Part shown: in pieces, positions 40,715-51,365 of the stretch
Layout of the letters: each line of letters opens with the position of its first letter
How positions within the stretch are numbered: the stretch's first letter is position 1
Source of the DNA: Paraniabella hibiscisoli
Lineage (GTDB): Bacteria; Bacteroidota; Bacteroidia; Chitinophagales; Chitinophagaceae
DNA: 64,000 nucleotides
Assembly (NCBI RefSeq): GCF_022512515.1
Contig: NZ_JAKWBK010000001.1
Location: forward strand, 3,286,001 to 3,350,000
Direction of reading: 5' to 3'
Notes under the pieces: model-generated
What the model saw: only the letters and a program-made list of their open reading frames with translations
What the model was told of the DNA's origin: nothing
The model's database searches: none
Translations under genes and position numbers: made by a program

Positions 40715-41359
40715 ATGCGTCAATACAAAGCCTTCTTATTTGATTTGAATGGTACGATGATTAATGATATGGAATATCACATCAAAGCTTGGTATAGGAT
40801 CCTCAATGAACTGGGTGCTGAAATATCTCTGGAAAAAACCAAAGAAGAATGCTATGGTAAGAACCATGAATTGTTAGATCGTGTTTTTCCCGGCAGGTTT
40901 TCTATTGAAGATAAAAATAAAATGAGCATAGAAAAGGAAAGACAGTACCAGGAGGAATTTCGACCACATTTACAGTTGCTTGCTGGATTACCCGGAGTGT
41001 TGGAACATTATCACAGCAAAGGTATTAAGATGGCGATCGGGTCTGCCGCTATTATGTTTAATATCGACTTCGTATTAGATGGGTTGGGAATTCGTCATTA
41101 CTTCCAGGCCATCGTGAGTGCCGATGATGTAGCCAATAGCAAACCCGACCCTGAAACTTATTTAAAATGTGCCGATCTGTTGCAGGTTCCCGCTTCCGAT
41201 TGTTTGGTATTTGAAGATGCGCCTAAAGGTGTAGAGGCTGCGGCTAATGCCGGTATGGATTGTTTTGTTTTGACTACCATGCATCAGAAAGAAGAGTTCA
41301 TACAATCGAACATAATAGGCTTTGCTCCCGATTTTATAAACTTTGATATAGCAGTCTGA
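40715..41359 (+). CDS. HAD hydrolase, beta-phosphoglucomutase-like, Asn variant
   Basis: 214 residues, intact. Motif I reads F-L-F-D-L-N-G-T-M, with asparagine in place of the second aspartate of D-x-D. Helical cap residues 17-85; motif II I-G-S-A near residue 111; K-P-D-P-E-T-Y at 148; motif IV F-E-D-A-P-K-G-V near 170. The second aspartate normally serves as general acid/base, so activity may differ from phosphoglucomutase. Confidence 0.85.
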   Translation: MRQYKAFLFDLNGTMINDMEYHIKAWYRILNELGAEISLEKTKEECYGKNHELLDRVFPGRFSIEDKNKMSIEKERQYQEEFRPHLQLLAGLPGVLEHYHSKGIKMAIGSAAIMFNIDFVLDGLGIRHYFQAIVSADDVANSKPDPETYLKCADLLQVPASDCLVFEDAPKGVEAAANAGMDCFVLTTMHQKEEFIQSNIIGFAPDFINFDIAV

Positions 41360-41442
41360 TTACATCTCAAACGAAACTTGCTCAATCGTTTGCACAGGCT
41401 TATCATTTTTCAATAGATTATCTTTCAACAAATCATTGAATC

Positions 41443-43037
41443 ATGAAGAGATTTTTAGCCCTGTTAACTGCTGTTATTGGCTTTGCTGGTTTTTTATCTG
41501 CTCAGTCTGCCGTTGAGCTGGCTGCCGTGTACAAAGACCTTGCTGTTTTTGAAACACCTATGGCTTTATCCCTTAAAAAGGGCGTGAAAAAGTCTGCAAT
41601 CGACCAACTGCAAAATAGCCAGTTAAGGGAAGCAGCTCTGGCATTATGGAACAAATCTTACAAAACGGATTATAGATCGGCCGCATACAAAGCCTGGTTA
41701 ACACCAACAACACTGGGTCAGCAATTAATGATCGGCGACGGGTATAGCAAATACGAGGGGGTGACCGGGATTTACCTGCCGGAAGGAAAACATACCATCC
41801 TGGTAGATGGCATTGCCGACGGCAAAGAAGTAGGACTGTTAGTGCCTGACTGGAACCGCAGAGCTCCGGAAGGTATGAAGCCTGATAAAGACCCGGCAGG
41901 ATGGGGTATTCATAAGCAGCGGTTTGTTTTACGCAACGGAGTAAACATTATACAGGTTAAAAATAAAGGAGGGTTAGCCTATATCGACTACTACTCTGAA
42001 GAGCCGGAAAAAGAAAAGCCAGTACAGGCGCATTTTGTAGCGGGTAAAGTAAATGGCTATTTTGATGTAAGTAAAAACAACAATAGCGACTGGAATACAT
42101 TAATTGATCATGCTGTTTACCCGGTTATAGATGCTAGGGGCAGACATATTCAAATTGCTTATCCTGTGGAAGCCTGTAAAAAATACGCTTACGGAAAAGG
42201 GGTGGAGCTGATTGCTAACTATGATTCTTTGGTATACCGGCAACACCGCATATTGGGCCTGATTAAATACAACAGGGTTCCCGATAATCACATTCTCGCC
42301 AGGGTCAACTACAATTATTACATGTTCCGCGATGGAGATGGTGTGGCTTATATGGGTACGGACCCGGGCAATGCGATGGCCCTGGTGGTTGATCCGGCCC
42401 GTGTGGTAAAAGGTGATCCTTGCTGGGGATTCAGCCACGAAGTAGGACATGTACATCAATTACGTCCTTACCTCAATTGGGGTGGACTGGGAGAAGTGAG
42501 CAATAATATTTTCTCTTTGTATGGCACTACTTCCTTTGGCAATAAGAGCCGCATCAGTGAACAAAAAAATTACCAGAAAGCCCGCGACAGTATTATTGCA
42601 CGTAAAATATGTTATCTGCAAGACAATGATGTTTTTAATCGCTTGATCCCCTTCTGGCAGCTGCAGTTATATTTCGCTGGAGTCGGTAATAATCCTGATT
42701 TTTATCCCGATCTTTTGAAGCTTTCCGTAAACAAGGGAATGTGGAGCGTGCCAGCCAGCGCGGGGGCCGCAGAGCTAATGGCGGTTGGGGCGACAGGGGC
42801 AATAATCCTGCACCATATCAGTTAAACTTTGTGAAAACAGCCTGTGAGGTAAGTAAAACAGATTTAACAGACTTCTTTGATCAATATGGTTTTTTCTATG
42901 TGGGCCAGTTTGAGTTTGGCGATTACGGCAATTATAAGTATGAGCTGACACAGGAAATGGCAGATAAAACAAGGGCCGAGATCAAAGCGATGAATCTGCC
43001 TAAACCTAAAGTAGATCTGACAAAACTGGAGGATTAA
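41443..43037 (+). CDS. Secreted M60-like (enhancin/mucinase-type) metallopeptidase, one frameshift
   Basis: About 532 residues with signal peptide MKRFLALLTAVIGFAGFLSA. The N-terminal half contains a beta-rich accessory region; the zinc motif S-H-E-V-G-H-V-H-Q lies near residue 330 as in Peptidase_M60 (H-E-x-x-H with G). G run 42735-42737 lacks one base; repair leads through a Gly/Arg-rich loop to F-V-K-T-A-C-E-V-S-K and the C-terminus V-D-L-T-K-L-E-D. M60-like enzymes cleave glycoproteins such as mucins. Confidence 0.83.
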
Positions 43038-43076
43038 AAAGGTTGAGCTCAGGCGGGTTTGATACTTCAAGAAGTA

Positions 43077-45594
43077 TTACTCAGCAAGCATTTTTTCGAA
43101 CATTTTTTTAGTTCGGTATTGGATTGGTGTTCAAGATCCCTGCTCACAATCTCGCCTTTTTTATTAACCAATGCGTAATGCGGGATGCCACTGATATTGA
43201 AAAAACCTGCAAGGTAGTTCCACTCATTTTCTGTGAGCCTGAAGTGTTCGCCATTGATACCGGCTATCATGTTCTTCCATGTCTTTTCGGGTGACGAGGG
43301 GTCTGTAATGTAAATAAATACCACGTTTGTTTCTTTCATTTCGTCTTTCAGCGAAGCTATTTCCCTGATGCCTGCAATGCAGGGGCTGCACCATGTAGCC
43401 CAGAAATCTATGTAAATAACCTTACCTTTAAATTGGTCGGTTATGGAAGACAGTACTTTCCGTACTTCTACATTACCTAATTTGTTTATCTTGCTTTCGG
43501 TATTGTTTCTTTGCTTGGCAATGGTATTGTTAACCGCATTGTTACAATCCTGCCAGTAAGAAGCTATAATGGGTAGTTGAAGCTGTTTTTTTAAGTAGGC
43601 GAGTTCTTCATTGTCTAAGGGCGATGTTTGACTGATAAGCTTTTTAAGTACCTCTTGCGAAATAATAATGTCATTCAGCAATGGGTTTTTTAACTGCAGC
43701 TTATGTTCGAAGAAATTCTTTTGGCATTCTGCCAGCCTTGCCCCATCCAAAAGTTATGCAGTCCTCCATATTGCTCAGAAAGGTTTTGGAAAGCTTGGAT
43801 TCGCGGGTAGTAAGCCCTTGAAACTTTTGGTACGCTTCTGTACTTTCATATTGTTGATAAGCATTTATAATCGTATCGGAGACTGCCACATTGCTGTCTT
43901 TTAAAAAAGTAGCAAGCGGCTCGGTGAATACCCGTTTTCTAGTGGAAACAGTTTATAATATTTTCTCCATAAAACCATATTTTCTTTCACAAGGAGAGAT
44001 AATTGGGATTCAAACGGTGCAATAATATCTTTATGAGGGACTTGGATGTAGTTCTTCTGTTCTTGAATTTTTTTAATTCAGCAATTTTTTTTGATGCTAT
44101 ATTTTGTCTGCTCAATGAGTCGATAAAAGCGCTGGTGCTCAAACCGTAAGATGAATTGGTAGCCCGCGCCTCTTTGAGGAAAAATAATCTGTTAAAGAGG
44201 AAGAAGGAGCTTGCAGACATAAGGTATACCGGGTTACCCATGGTTGCATTGCTTAAAAAATTGTAATAGTTGTCGGGTTTTTCAGGCTTTTCGGGCAGAC
44301 TGTCTTTGTGGCTCTTTAGATTGTATTTATCCCTCACATGATTTTCAAAATCCATATTGTAAGAAAGCAGTGTTTCGGTACAATTGTTTTCAATGGCTAC
44401 CGCCTTTAATTGTATAGCCCTCTCGCTAATGGTAAAATTCTTTTGCATAGCGTTTAATGAGTCCAATAGTTTTTTTCTATTGGATAATAGGAAATCTTTA
44501 TATTGGTCCGCTGAAACGCTTCCGATTTTCCGGGTAAGTTCCTCATAACCCGGGTGCTTTATACCTGACAGAAAGTTTAACTCGCGATTAATTTGTCCCG
44601 ATGTTCCCATGAACACATCTCCATACTGTGCGTCAATAATATGAAACAGTGTTTCGCCCGGTTCCAAATAAACAGAAAACCTGTTGCCCAGGTTTACATA
44701 AACATCTTCCGGGTAAAATAAGGGTATGCTCACTTTGAAGTATCCCAGCTCATTTACCTGCACAATATGAGCATCCTGGTTGTCTGTGAAAACATTGTTT
44801 ACAGCTATTTTACCGGTTTTTAATTTGCTGGTAGGGTTATAGTTGGCTATGTATCCCTCATAAATAGCAGTATCTATTTTTAGTACATTATCTGCCTGAT
44901 AGGCAGCTATGTTTTTAATGGTGGCAGCCTGAATGTTTTTTACATAAGTGATGCTGTTTTTTAAGGAAGCACCTGCTTGTATTTTGCTATGGGTTAACTT
45001 ATTAAAATATAGTCTTCTGACAGTTTTGTTATCAGTAAGGACAATGAGGTCTGATGACAGGTCGATTAATTTATAACTCCATATTTTATTATCGTATACC
45101 GCTGTAGTCTTGTAAAGAGCTATTTCAGCCAGGCCGGTTTTTGAGTTATACCAACCTCCACGTAAGTCTTTAGGCATGTTATTAGGAGCTGTTTCATTAG
45201 ATAATTCAATTCTCCCAATGAACCAGGAACCTCCGTCTTCGCCATAATTGATGGTTGATGTTGCAGCATGTATTGCAGGGAAGTCGAGCGTGTAGGTAGC
45301 AATGTTATCATTGCCCATTTTGTGCTGTTTGTCAATCTCAATTCCTTCACCGGATTTTACATATAGCTTCGTAGTATCGCTGCCTGCCTGTATGTAAGTT
45401 TTAGACGGGATCTTAATCCAGTCCCCATCATAGTTTACTGTGAAAAACAGTCTTGTGGTATTACTGTGCAGCTCTATTTTAGATACCTGCACATAAGGGG
45501 CAGCAGAGGTTTCATAATCCGGAAAATGGATAGTGGTTTGAGACTGAGCGGGAATAAAGTAAATAACTAAAATAAGAAGTGAAAGAAGTCGCAT
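43077..45594 (-). CDS. Large TlpA-family thiol-disulfide protein, four frameshifts
   Basis: About 839 residues once joined. Signal peptide MRLLSLLILVIYFIPAQSQ; residues 20-540 are beta-rich and unrecognised; a helical section follows; the C-terminal thioredoxin domain has F-W-A-T-W-C-S-P-C near residue 715 and the cis-proline I-S-G-I-P-H-Y. Joints: T 44030-44032, T 43935-43938 and T 43103-43109 each short by one base, and a T run near 43750-43753 long by one. The pieces look like three separate genes if not repaired. Periplasmic disulfide reductase, typical of Bacteroidota. Confidence 0.75.
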
Positions 45595-45682
45595 AAGAAA
45601 GCTGGTTTTGTTGCCGAATATAAATTATTAGTTATTACACTTATTGCAACCTGTTTTAAATTGGTTAAATTTTAACTATAGA

Positions 45683-46196
45683 ATGCATGGAACTTTTTCA
45701 TCAGAGGGCTAACATTTATCGGACAAGTCTTAAAGTTGTCGCATGGAGATGTTCAATCAGGAGAATATCTCTTTGACCAGGTGTCGTCGTTGCCTGCTTA
45801 CGGGTACTTTAATGTTGGATTCCATAATGAGGTAGCCGCCGTCTTCGGGCTAACGAGTATATGCTTTTCAGTTTACAGGTGATCAGCGCATTGTTTTTCG
45901 AGAGGGTTGTATATTAAAAGGAGGAGTTCTGGCCGGAGTACTAAAAGAGAGGAAAACTGCAGAGAGATAATACATTTTTCGGCACTGATACTAATCAGTT
46001 TTCCCTCGGGAGTCGTTTTGATTTTTTGAGCAAAGGATGCCTGCCTGAAGAAAACAACTTTCCGGCCAACAAAGAAAATTCAAAAAGAAATCGCCACTTG
46101 AGACATTTTATTGATCTTTATAAAGCAAAAAATGTAATGGATAAAGTAAAAGCCTATGATGAAATGGATTATTTTTATTCACCACTATTTTCATAA
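45683..46196 (+). CDS. Unrecognised protein, hidden by three frame breaks
   Basis: About 170 residues, visible only when frames are joined: a G run near 45706-45709 needs one base, one extra A near 45856, and one extra A near 45955. It starts M-H-G-T-F-S-S-E-G-L-T-F-I-G-Q-V, continues with G-Y-F-N-V-G-F-H-N-E-V and F-T-G-D-Q-R-I-V-F-R-E-G, and ends A-Y-D-E-M-D-Y-F-Y-S-P-L-F-S. Coding-like codon use over 500 bases supports it. I do not recognise a family. It opens an island of small genes. Confidence 0.5.
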
Positions 46197-46343
46197 TTTA
46201 TTGCACGATAAAGAAAAAGTAATAATTTATTATTAAATTACAATATGCTGGACCCAGAGGAATTACAGAAATACAAAAGTGAAGGCTATACTCCACTATC
46301 TTAATTCCGCCGAAAAACATCAGACAAACTAATCAGAACAGGT

Positions 46344-46799
46344 ATGACAACCAAAACATTCAAAGAAGAATTTCGAAAGAGAACTAAAAGTATAGATAAC
46401 ATAATGATTGAAGCGATGTTCAGCGACTATGTTTTGTATAAAAAAGGAAAACGGAATGGCGTACTATTCGATAACAAACCGCTCTTGGTTTCTACCGAAA
46501 CCTGAAAAAATTATTGCCCGATGCACTTGAAGAAACTTCTTTTGATTGGGGTTACTGCGCTTTTGCTACGAAAAAAACTACTTAAAAAGCAGCCAATCGA
46601 TAAGGTGGGACGCATCATCCGGATGTATTATATAAACATTGATTTAACTAAAAACGGAATAAAAATAGTTAACCATTTCTACTCAAAATGGCTTACCTAC
46701 AACGACAAAAACGATGATAAAACCGATGCAAGGGTGGTAGACATAAAAACGCTGGAAAAGTATTACACTAGAATTCTTGCAGAGCAAAATATTGTATAA
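46344..46799 (+). CDS. Unrecognised small protein, TfoX-like N-terminus, two frame breaks
   Basis: The first part (M-T-T-K-T-F-K-E-E-F-R-K-R...M-F-S-D-Y-V-L-Y-K-K-G...F-D-N-K-P-L-L) resembles the TfoX N-terminal domain. It needs one C near 46501-46502. Losing one A in the run 46571-46577 joins it to a second stretch (M-Y-Y-I-N-I-D-L-T-K-N-G...T-L-E-K-Y-Y-T-R-I-L-A-E-Q), which I do not recognise and which may instead be a separate gene. About 151 residues if one protein. Confidence 0.45.
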
Positions 46800-46831
46800 C
46801 GACGGATTATTCAAATCAGGCACAACAAACT

Positions 46832-47316
46832 ATGGAAGCCCAGGAAATTTATATTACAGAGCTAAACGCAATGCTTGAAAGAGCTATCAAAAGAATGAAT
46901 GAAGAGCATCCCCACTTTGTTATTTACACGGCAAGCATTTGGACTGATAAAGATGCAAAAGTGAGTGCCATAAGTTTTGACAGCAAAGAGAACGCATTGC
47001 AAAAGATTGAGAAATCAAATGAATGGGACCGGAAAAAGTATGAAAAATTTCTTGCCGAAGGAGATTTGGAACAAGCAGAGCTTTTTAAGCCCGAAGAAAG
47101 CGATCGGCTTTACAATCCTGCCGATTTTGAATGGGCAAGTTTTGAAGAATGCGAACACGAAACGGTACCGGGAAAATGGTATCTGGCACTTAAAAATTTG
47201 GTAAATCGGCATTTGAAAAACTCATCCTAACGGCAAATACCGATAAAGAAAAATTTGAATTTGGAATTAACAGCACCCGCGATTGGTACGATAAATCGTG
47301 GAGCGTAAACAAGTAA
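46832..47316 (+). CDS. DUF4303-like protein, one frameshift
   Basis: About 161 residues, acidic. MEAQEIYITELNAMLERAIK, then a strand with F-V-I-Y-T-A-S-I-W-T-D, a central D-F-E-W-A-S-F-E and helical C-terminal part reached by adding one T near 47201-47203 (F-G-K-S-A-F-E-K-L). The layout resembles DUF4303 proteins, which often sit among immunity-type genes; this assignment is tentative. Lies 32 bases after the previous gene and 5 bases before the next. Confidence 0.55.
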
Positions 47317-47321
47317 ACCCA

Positions 47322-47574
47322 ATGGATTATTTAGAACAGGCACAGCAGGACATTTCTAACCGAAAGCATGGGTTTGAATATTTTATGCTTTTACTGGGCA
47401 TTTTCCTTACGTGGTCGGCAGTTGGCAACTGGAACTGGTTTTATAATCCTCCCTACAACTCGGTAAAAATCCCATTGGCTATTGGCTGGGGCGCAAAGCA
47501 TTTAGATTGACCATTTTAATTTTTGGCATTTTTTAATAGCCGGTGCGGTTTGGCTTTTAGTGGGGAGTAAATAA
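47322..47574 (+). CDS. Two-span small membrane protein, two frameshifts
   Basis: About 84 residues. MDYLEQAQQDISNRKHGFEY precedes a membrane segment (F-M-L-L-L-G-I-F-L-T-W), a loop with N-W-N-W-F-Y-N-P-P, and a second segment ending W-L-L-V-G-S-K. One A near 47506-47508 and one T in 47529-47534 must be added. Unknown function; probably cotranscribed with the DUF4303-like gene. The following 47575-47843 holds no gene I can support. Confidence 0.5.
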
Positions 47575-47843
47575 CAACTGAAGATATAAAAAGGGCTTAA
47601 CGAAATAAATGTCAATATTATCCAAACCTAAAAAGTATTGAAAGTTCATTAACGAACTATAAAAAAATACTTAAAGCCAACAACGCCGGTATTTACATGT
47701 ATTGTTATTACGTTTATATAGTTAGTAATGAAACAGTACTCCACTAAGAAGGGGTGCCAAAAAGCCGGGCTGAAGTTCTTCAATTGAATATTGGTGTTAG
47801 GTTCAATTAGGAGAATGTTGTCGCCAGCGCTTTATATCAAAAA

Positions 47844-47869
47844 GTACCCCCTGTTAAAACAGGGGGTAC
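47844..47869 (-). terminator. Strong terminator for minus-strand gene
   Basis: GTACCCCCTGTT/AACAGGGGGTAC, 12-bp stem, followed on the minus strand by TTTTTGAT; 23 bases past the stop at 47893. Confidence 0.85.
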
Positions 47870-47892
47870 ATCTATATGTATAATTGATTGCC

Positions 47893-48290
47893 TTATTTGA
47901 TCTTACTAACTGCTACTTCATTAGTAATTTTTTTACTTCTGTTTACGTTATATGAGCTCAAGGTTTTACCTTTTGTGTTGGAGATGGTAAAGGTTAGCTC
48001 ATAATCGTTGCCAACCGCATTGTCAAACTGGTAGTTACGAACGATCTTTGCACCACTTACCTTTTCATTGTACAATATATTTCCGTCAGTATCTGTAACA
48101 GATACAAAAAAGTTTCTTTGGTATCGTTGTTTAATGATAGCCTGTAAACAGGAGATTCGTTCAGATTACCTATGTAAGCAATCTCAGATTTTTTGTCATC
48201 TTCAAAACCAGCAAAAGCAGGTGTAAAAGCGGTTGTTAGTATAGCAACTAATGCTACAGCTAATGTTTTTGTGTTAGATAGGATATTCAT
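47893..48290 (-). CDS. Small secreted protein of unknown function, one frameshift
   Basis: About 133 residues. Signal peptide MNILSNTKTLAVALVAILTT...AFA, then a single beta-sandwich-like domain (Y-R-L-S-L-N-N-D-T-K-E-T-F...Y-E-L-T-F-T-I-S-N). One T run near 48109-48113 lacks a base. Strand pattern resembles small periplasmic proteins common in Chitinophagaceae, but I know no function. The 42-residue gene at 48343 lies 52 bases upstream. Confidence 0.6.
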
Positions 48291-48342
48291 CGTATTGAGT
48301 TTTATGTTTATTTAAAAATGGAATGAATGTTTAAAATGACCT

Positions 48343-48470
48343 TTATCTTCTGCGATAGGCCATTAATGCTGCTACTTGTTCGATACGGAACTTGTAGTTA
48401 AAGTGTTTGCAAATAGTACTGCCAACCGGAGTGCTACTTTTTCTGCTTTTAAAAGAACTGTTTTCATCAT
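48343..48470 (-). CDS. 42-residue basic peptide, hidden by one frameshift
   Basis: Adding one base in the T run near 48439-48443 (coding A run) gives M-M-K-T-V-L-L-K-A-E-K-S-S-T-P-V-G-S-T-I, then C-K-H-F-N-Y-K-F-R-I-E-Q-V-A-A-L-M-A-Y-R-R-R. Unrepaired, the frame stops after 31 residues. The basic tail and single cysteine stand out. A TATCTTTG box lies 65 bases upstream. Unknown function. Confidence 0.5.
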
Positions 48471-48535
48471 CTTTCTTTGATTTTTAATTTATAATCTGTA
48501 ACCGTTACTGGTTGTTTGATTATGTATTGACAACA

Positions 48536-48543
48536 CAAAGATA
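48536..48543 (-). promoter_or_regulatory. -7 box for small minus-strand genes
   Basis: TATCTTTG on the minus strand fits TAnnTTTG, upstream of the 42-residue gene and the secreted protein. Confidence 0.4.
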
Positions 48544-48718
48544 GATCGCTTAATGTGGCGTTTGAAACCAATGTTTTGTTGCTTTTAAGAAGCTGAAATT
48601 TTGTATTTATTTCCCAGTATATTGATTGTCAGTTGTTTATTGTGTATGGTTTAATGATGTCCAAACATCAGATTCCCGGTAAAACAAATGAAAATGAGTT
48701 ATCAAGTACAGGAGGTCT

Positions 48719-48726
48719 TACATTTG
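48719..48726 (+). promoter_or_regulatory. -7 box directly before yggS-type gene
   Basis: TACATTTG, 5 bases before the ATG at 48732; predicts a leaderless transcript. GGAGG at 48711-48715 lies too far upstream to serve as ribosome site if transcription starts here. Confidence 0.5.
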
Positions 48727-48731
48727 TAGCT

Positions 48732-49394
48732 ATGTCGATTAATGTACAAGCCTATCAGCAGTTGATAGCAGAATTGAGCTCCCAGAATGTAAGCCTGGTA
48801 GCGGTTTCCAAAATAAAGCCGGTATCAGATATTCAAGCTTTATATGACCTGGGCCAAAGAGATTTTGGTGAAAACTATGTACAAGAGCTGTTAGATAAGC
48901 AAGCACAATTGCCTGCTGATATTCACTGGCATTTTATAGGGCATTTACAGAGCAATAAGGTGAAGTATATAGCGCCCTTCGTTCATTTGATCCACGGCGT
49001 GGATAGCTTTAATTTATTAAAGGAGATCAATAAACAAGCGCTGAAAAACAACCGTATTGTCGACTGCTTATTGCAGGTACATGTGGCACGGGAGGAGACT
49101 AAGTATGGTTTGGATGAAAAAGAACTCCACGAGGTTTTAGCACAGTTGCCGGCACTTAAAAATGTACAGATCAAGGGCCTGATGGGCATGGCCAGCTTTA
49201 GTGATGATGAGGCACTGGTACGCAATGAGTTCAGGCAACTGAAAAAGCTCTTTGAACAATTAGGTCAACCTGCTATCTCAAACATTAAACCTCAAATTCT
49301 ATCCATGGGAATGAGCGGCGATTATAAAATGGCGGTAGAAGAAGGAAGTACCATGGTACGTGTAGGCAGCCTGCTTTTTGGAGCAAGGGTGTAG
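48732..49394 (+). CDS. YggS/PROSC family PLP-binding protein
   Basis: 220 residues from ATG 48732 (MSINVQAYQQLIAELSSQNV); the upstream in-frame extension is not conserved. PLP lysine in V-A-V-S-K-I-K near residue 30; F-G-E-N-Y-V-Q-E near 52; H-F-I-G-H-L-Q-S-N-K near 77; the C-terminal S-M-G-M-S-G-D-Y phosphate clamp. Maintains pyridoxal phosphate homeostasis. Intact. Confidence 0.9.
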   Translation: MSINVQAYQQLIAELSSQNVSLVAVSKIKPVSDIQALYDLGQRDFGENYVQELLDKQAQLPADIHWHFIGHLQSNKVKYIAPFVHLIHGVDSFNLLKEINKQALKNNRIVDCLLQVHVAREETKYGLDEKELHEVLAQLPALKNVQIKGLMGMASFSDDEALVRNEFRQLKKLFEQLGQPAISNIKPQILSMGMSGDYKMAVEEGSTMVRVGSLLFGARV

Positions 49395-49679
49395 CAGGAG
49401 ATTTAAAATGCAAAGTTTGAAGTTCAAGATTTGAAAATGCTTTGTGTATCATTTTAGTTGCTAGAAGGAAATAGCAAAAAATGGATAGCCATAAGTAGGT
49501 ACGAGACAGTAATATATGATATTCAGATTTCAATAATAAATTATCAGTAATCTTCGAGGGGGTTATCTCTTTTCGTTTCCTGTTAGAAAATATAAAATAG
49601 CCGATGAAATCAACCTCATGATATTTTTCTTTCTTCCCTGAGAATGCATTATTTTACGCAGAATTGTTACCATAATCCT

Positions 49680-51365
49680 ATGCGTAAACCATTCAAGTCC
49701 GAATATGACGTAGTTATTATTGGGGAGGTGTTGGCGGACTCACAGCCGGAGCATTACTAAGCAAAGCCGGTCTTTCCGTTTGTATACTGGAAAAGGAGCC
49801 TCATGTAGGCGGCTACCTGGCTGGCTTTCGCAGGAAGGATTTTCGTTTCGATACGGCTATACATTGGCTGAATCAATGTGGACCGGAAGGCGTTGTAGGA
49901 AAAATATTCGCTATACTCGGTAAGGATCATCCTGTTGCTGTTCCTCAAAAAAGAATCAGGCGATATATGGGTAATAATCACGATTACCTGCTAACCAATG
50001 ACCCGGAAGAATTAAAAGCCACTTTGATACAGGAGTTTCCCCACGAAAAAAAGGGATTGAAGCATTTTTTAAAGCAGCAAAAAAATAGGAAAGGCTTTTA
50101 ACGAATACAGCACCGTATTTCGCAGGGGAAAGTATGGGTTTCTGGGAAAGACTTAAAAATAAGTTACCGATTATTAAATTTGGTTCCGCGTTTATTCCGC
50201 ACCTGGGCTATTCGGGCGAGGCAGGCATTACAAAAGGACTGAACAGGTATTTTAAGGAAAAAAACTGCATGATATTTTTGCGGCAGATGGCGATATTATC
50301 GGATGCCTGGTGCCTATTGGCTGGGCTTACTACGGAGATTTTCAGTCACCACCCAAGGGCGGTGGACAGGTGATCCCGGAGTGGCTGAGCTATCTCGTAA
50401 ACTATTATCAAAATGATGTTTTTATCAATTGCGGGGTTGAAAAGATATTGTTGAAAAATAACAATGCAACAGGTTTATTATTTAAACACAGGGGAGAGGT
50501 GCATGAGGTAAAAGCCAGGCATATTATAGCGGCTTGTGATGTGGAAACCTTGTACAATAAAATGTTGCCACCTGCTGTTCTTTCTGAAAAATTGAGAACG
50601 AGAATGCAGGATGCAGATATTTACAGTAGCTCGTTAACTATTTCTGTTGCATTAGACTGCCATCCGGGTCAATTAGGGTTTAATGAAGAATTGATACATA
50701 TCAGCAATAATGAGGCAAGTATAGAGGAACATTCGGGTGGTGATCCGTTAAAGAGTGAGATGGTTGTGCTGACGCCGTCATTGAGAGATCCCTCTCTTGC
50801 CCCTGAAGGTTGCGGCACTCTTACGATCTTTATGCCGGCTTACATGTCTTTTAAAGACGGCTGGCTTACCACGAAAGACGAGCAAGGGAACTATATAAGA
50901 AATGAAGACTACAGGCATCTTAAAAATGAGATTGCCGAAGTTTTAATTGATCGCTTAAGTAAAATTATCGCACCAGATCTGCGCGCTCATATTCTTTTTT
51001 ATGATGTGGCAACGCCTGTAACTCACTGGCGGTATACCGGCAATAAAAACGGAACGATGATGGGGGCTAAGCCAGGCCGGGAGAATATGAAAAACAAAGT
51101 AGCGCATTATCAAACGCCTATCAGCAACCTGTTGGTAGGAGGACAGTGGGCAGAACTGGGCGGTGGTGTGCCTATTGCGGTGAAAGCTGGCACGAATGCA
51201 GCTTTGATGATTTTACAGAAAGAAAACCCTAAAGCCTTTAGATTACTGGCTGATTATATGGATGCAAGAATAACTGCTGAAGATTTTGAAGCCGCTGCCA
51301 TATTTAAAGCCTACGATCATTCATGGCAGGCTAAACCAACGCCTGCTGAGCGAAAACGTAATTAG
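49680..51365 (+). CDS. CrtI/CrtH-type FAD-dependent desaturase or isomerase, five frameshifts
   Basis: About 563 residues. N-terminal FAD site D-V-V-I-I-G-G-G-V-G-G-L-T-A-G appears when one G is added near 49722-49725. Other one-base gaps: T near 50066-50071, A near 50080-50086, G near 50123-50126, A near 50262-50268. The C-terminal dinucleotide motif L-V-G-G-Q-W-A-E-L-G-G-G-V-P marks phytoene desaturase/carotenoid isomerase or retinol saturase-like proteins. No other carotenoid gene is nearby, so the substrate is open. Its 3' end overlaps the convergent DUF2490 gene by 4 bases. Confidence 0.78.

Noticed and set aside
46205..46312. Short frame M-L-D-P-E-E-L-Q-K-Y-K-S-E-G-Y
   Set aside because: Only 19 codons before a stop and no repair gives a longer recognisable protein; may be a remnant but cannot be supported.
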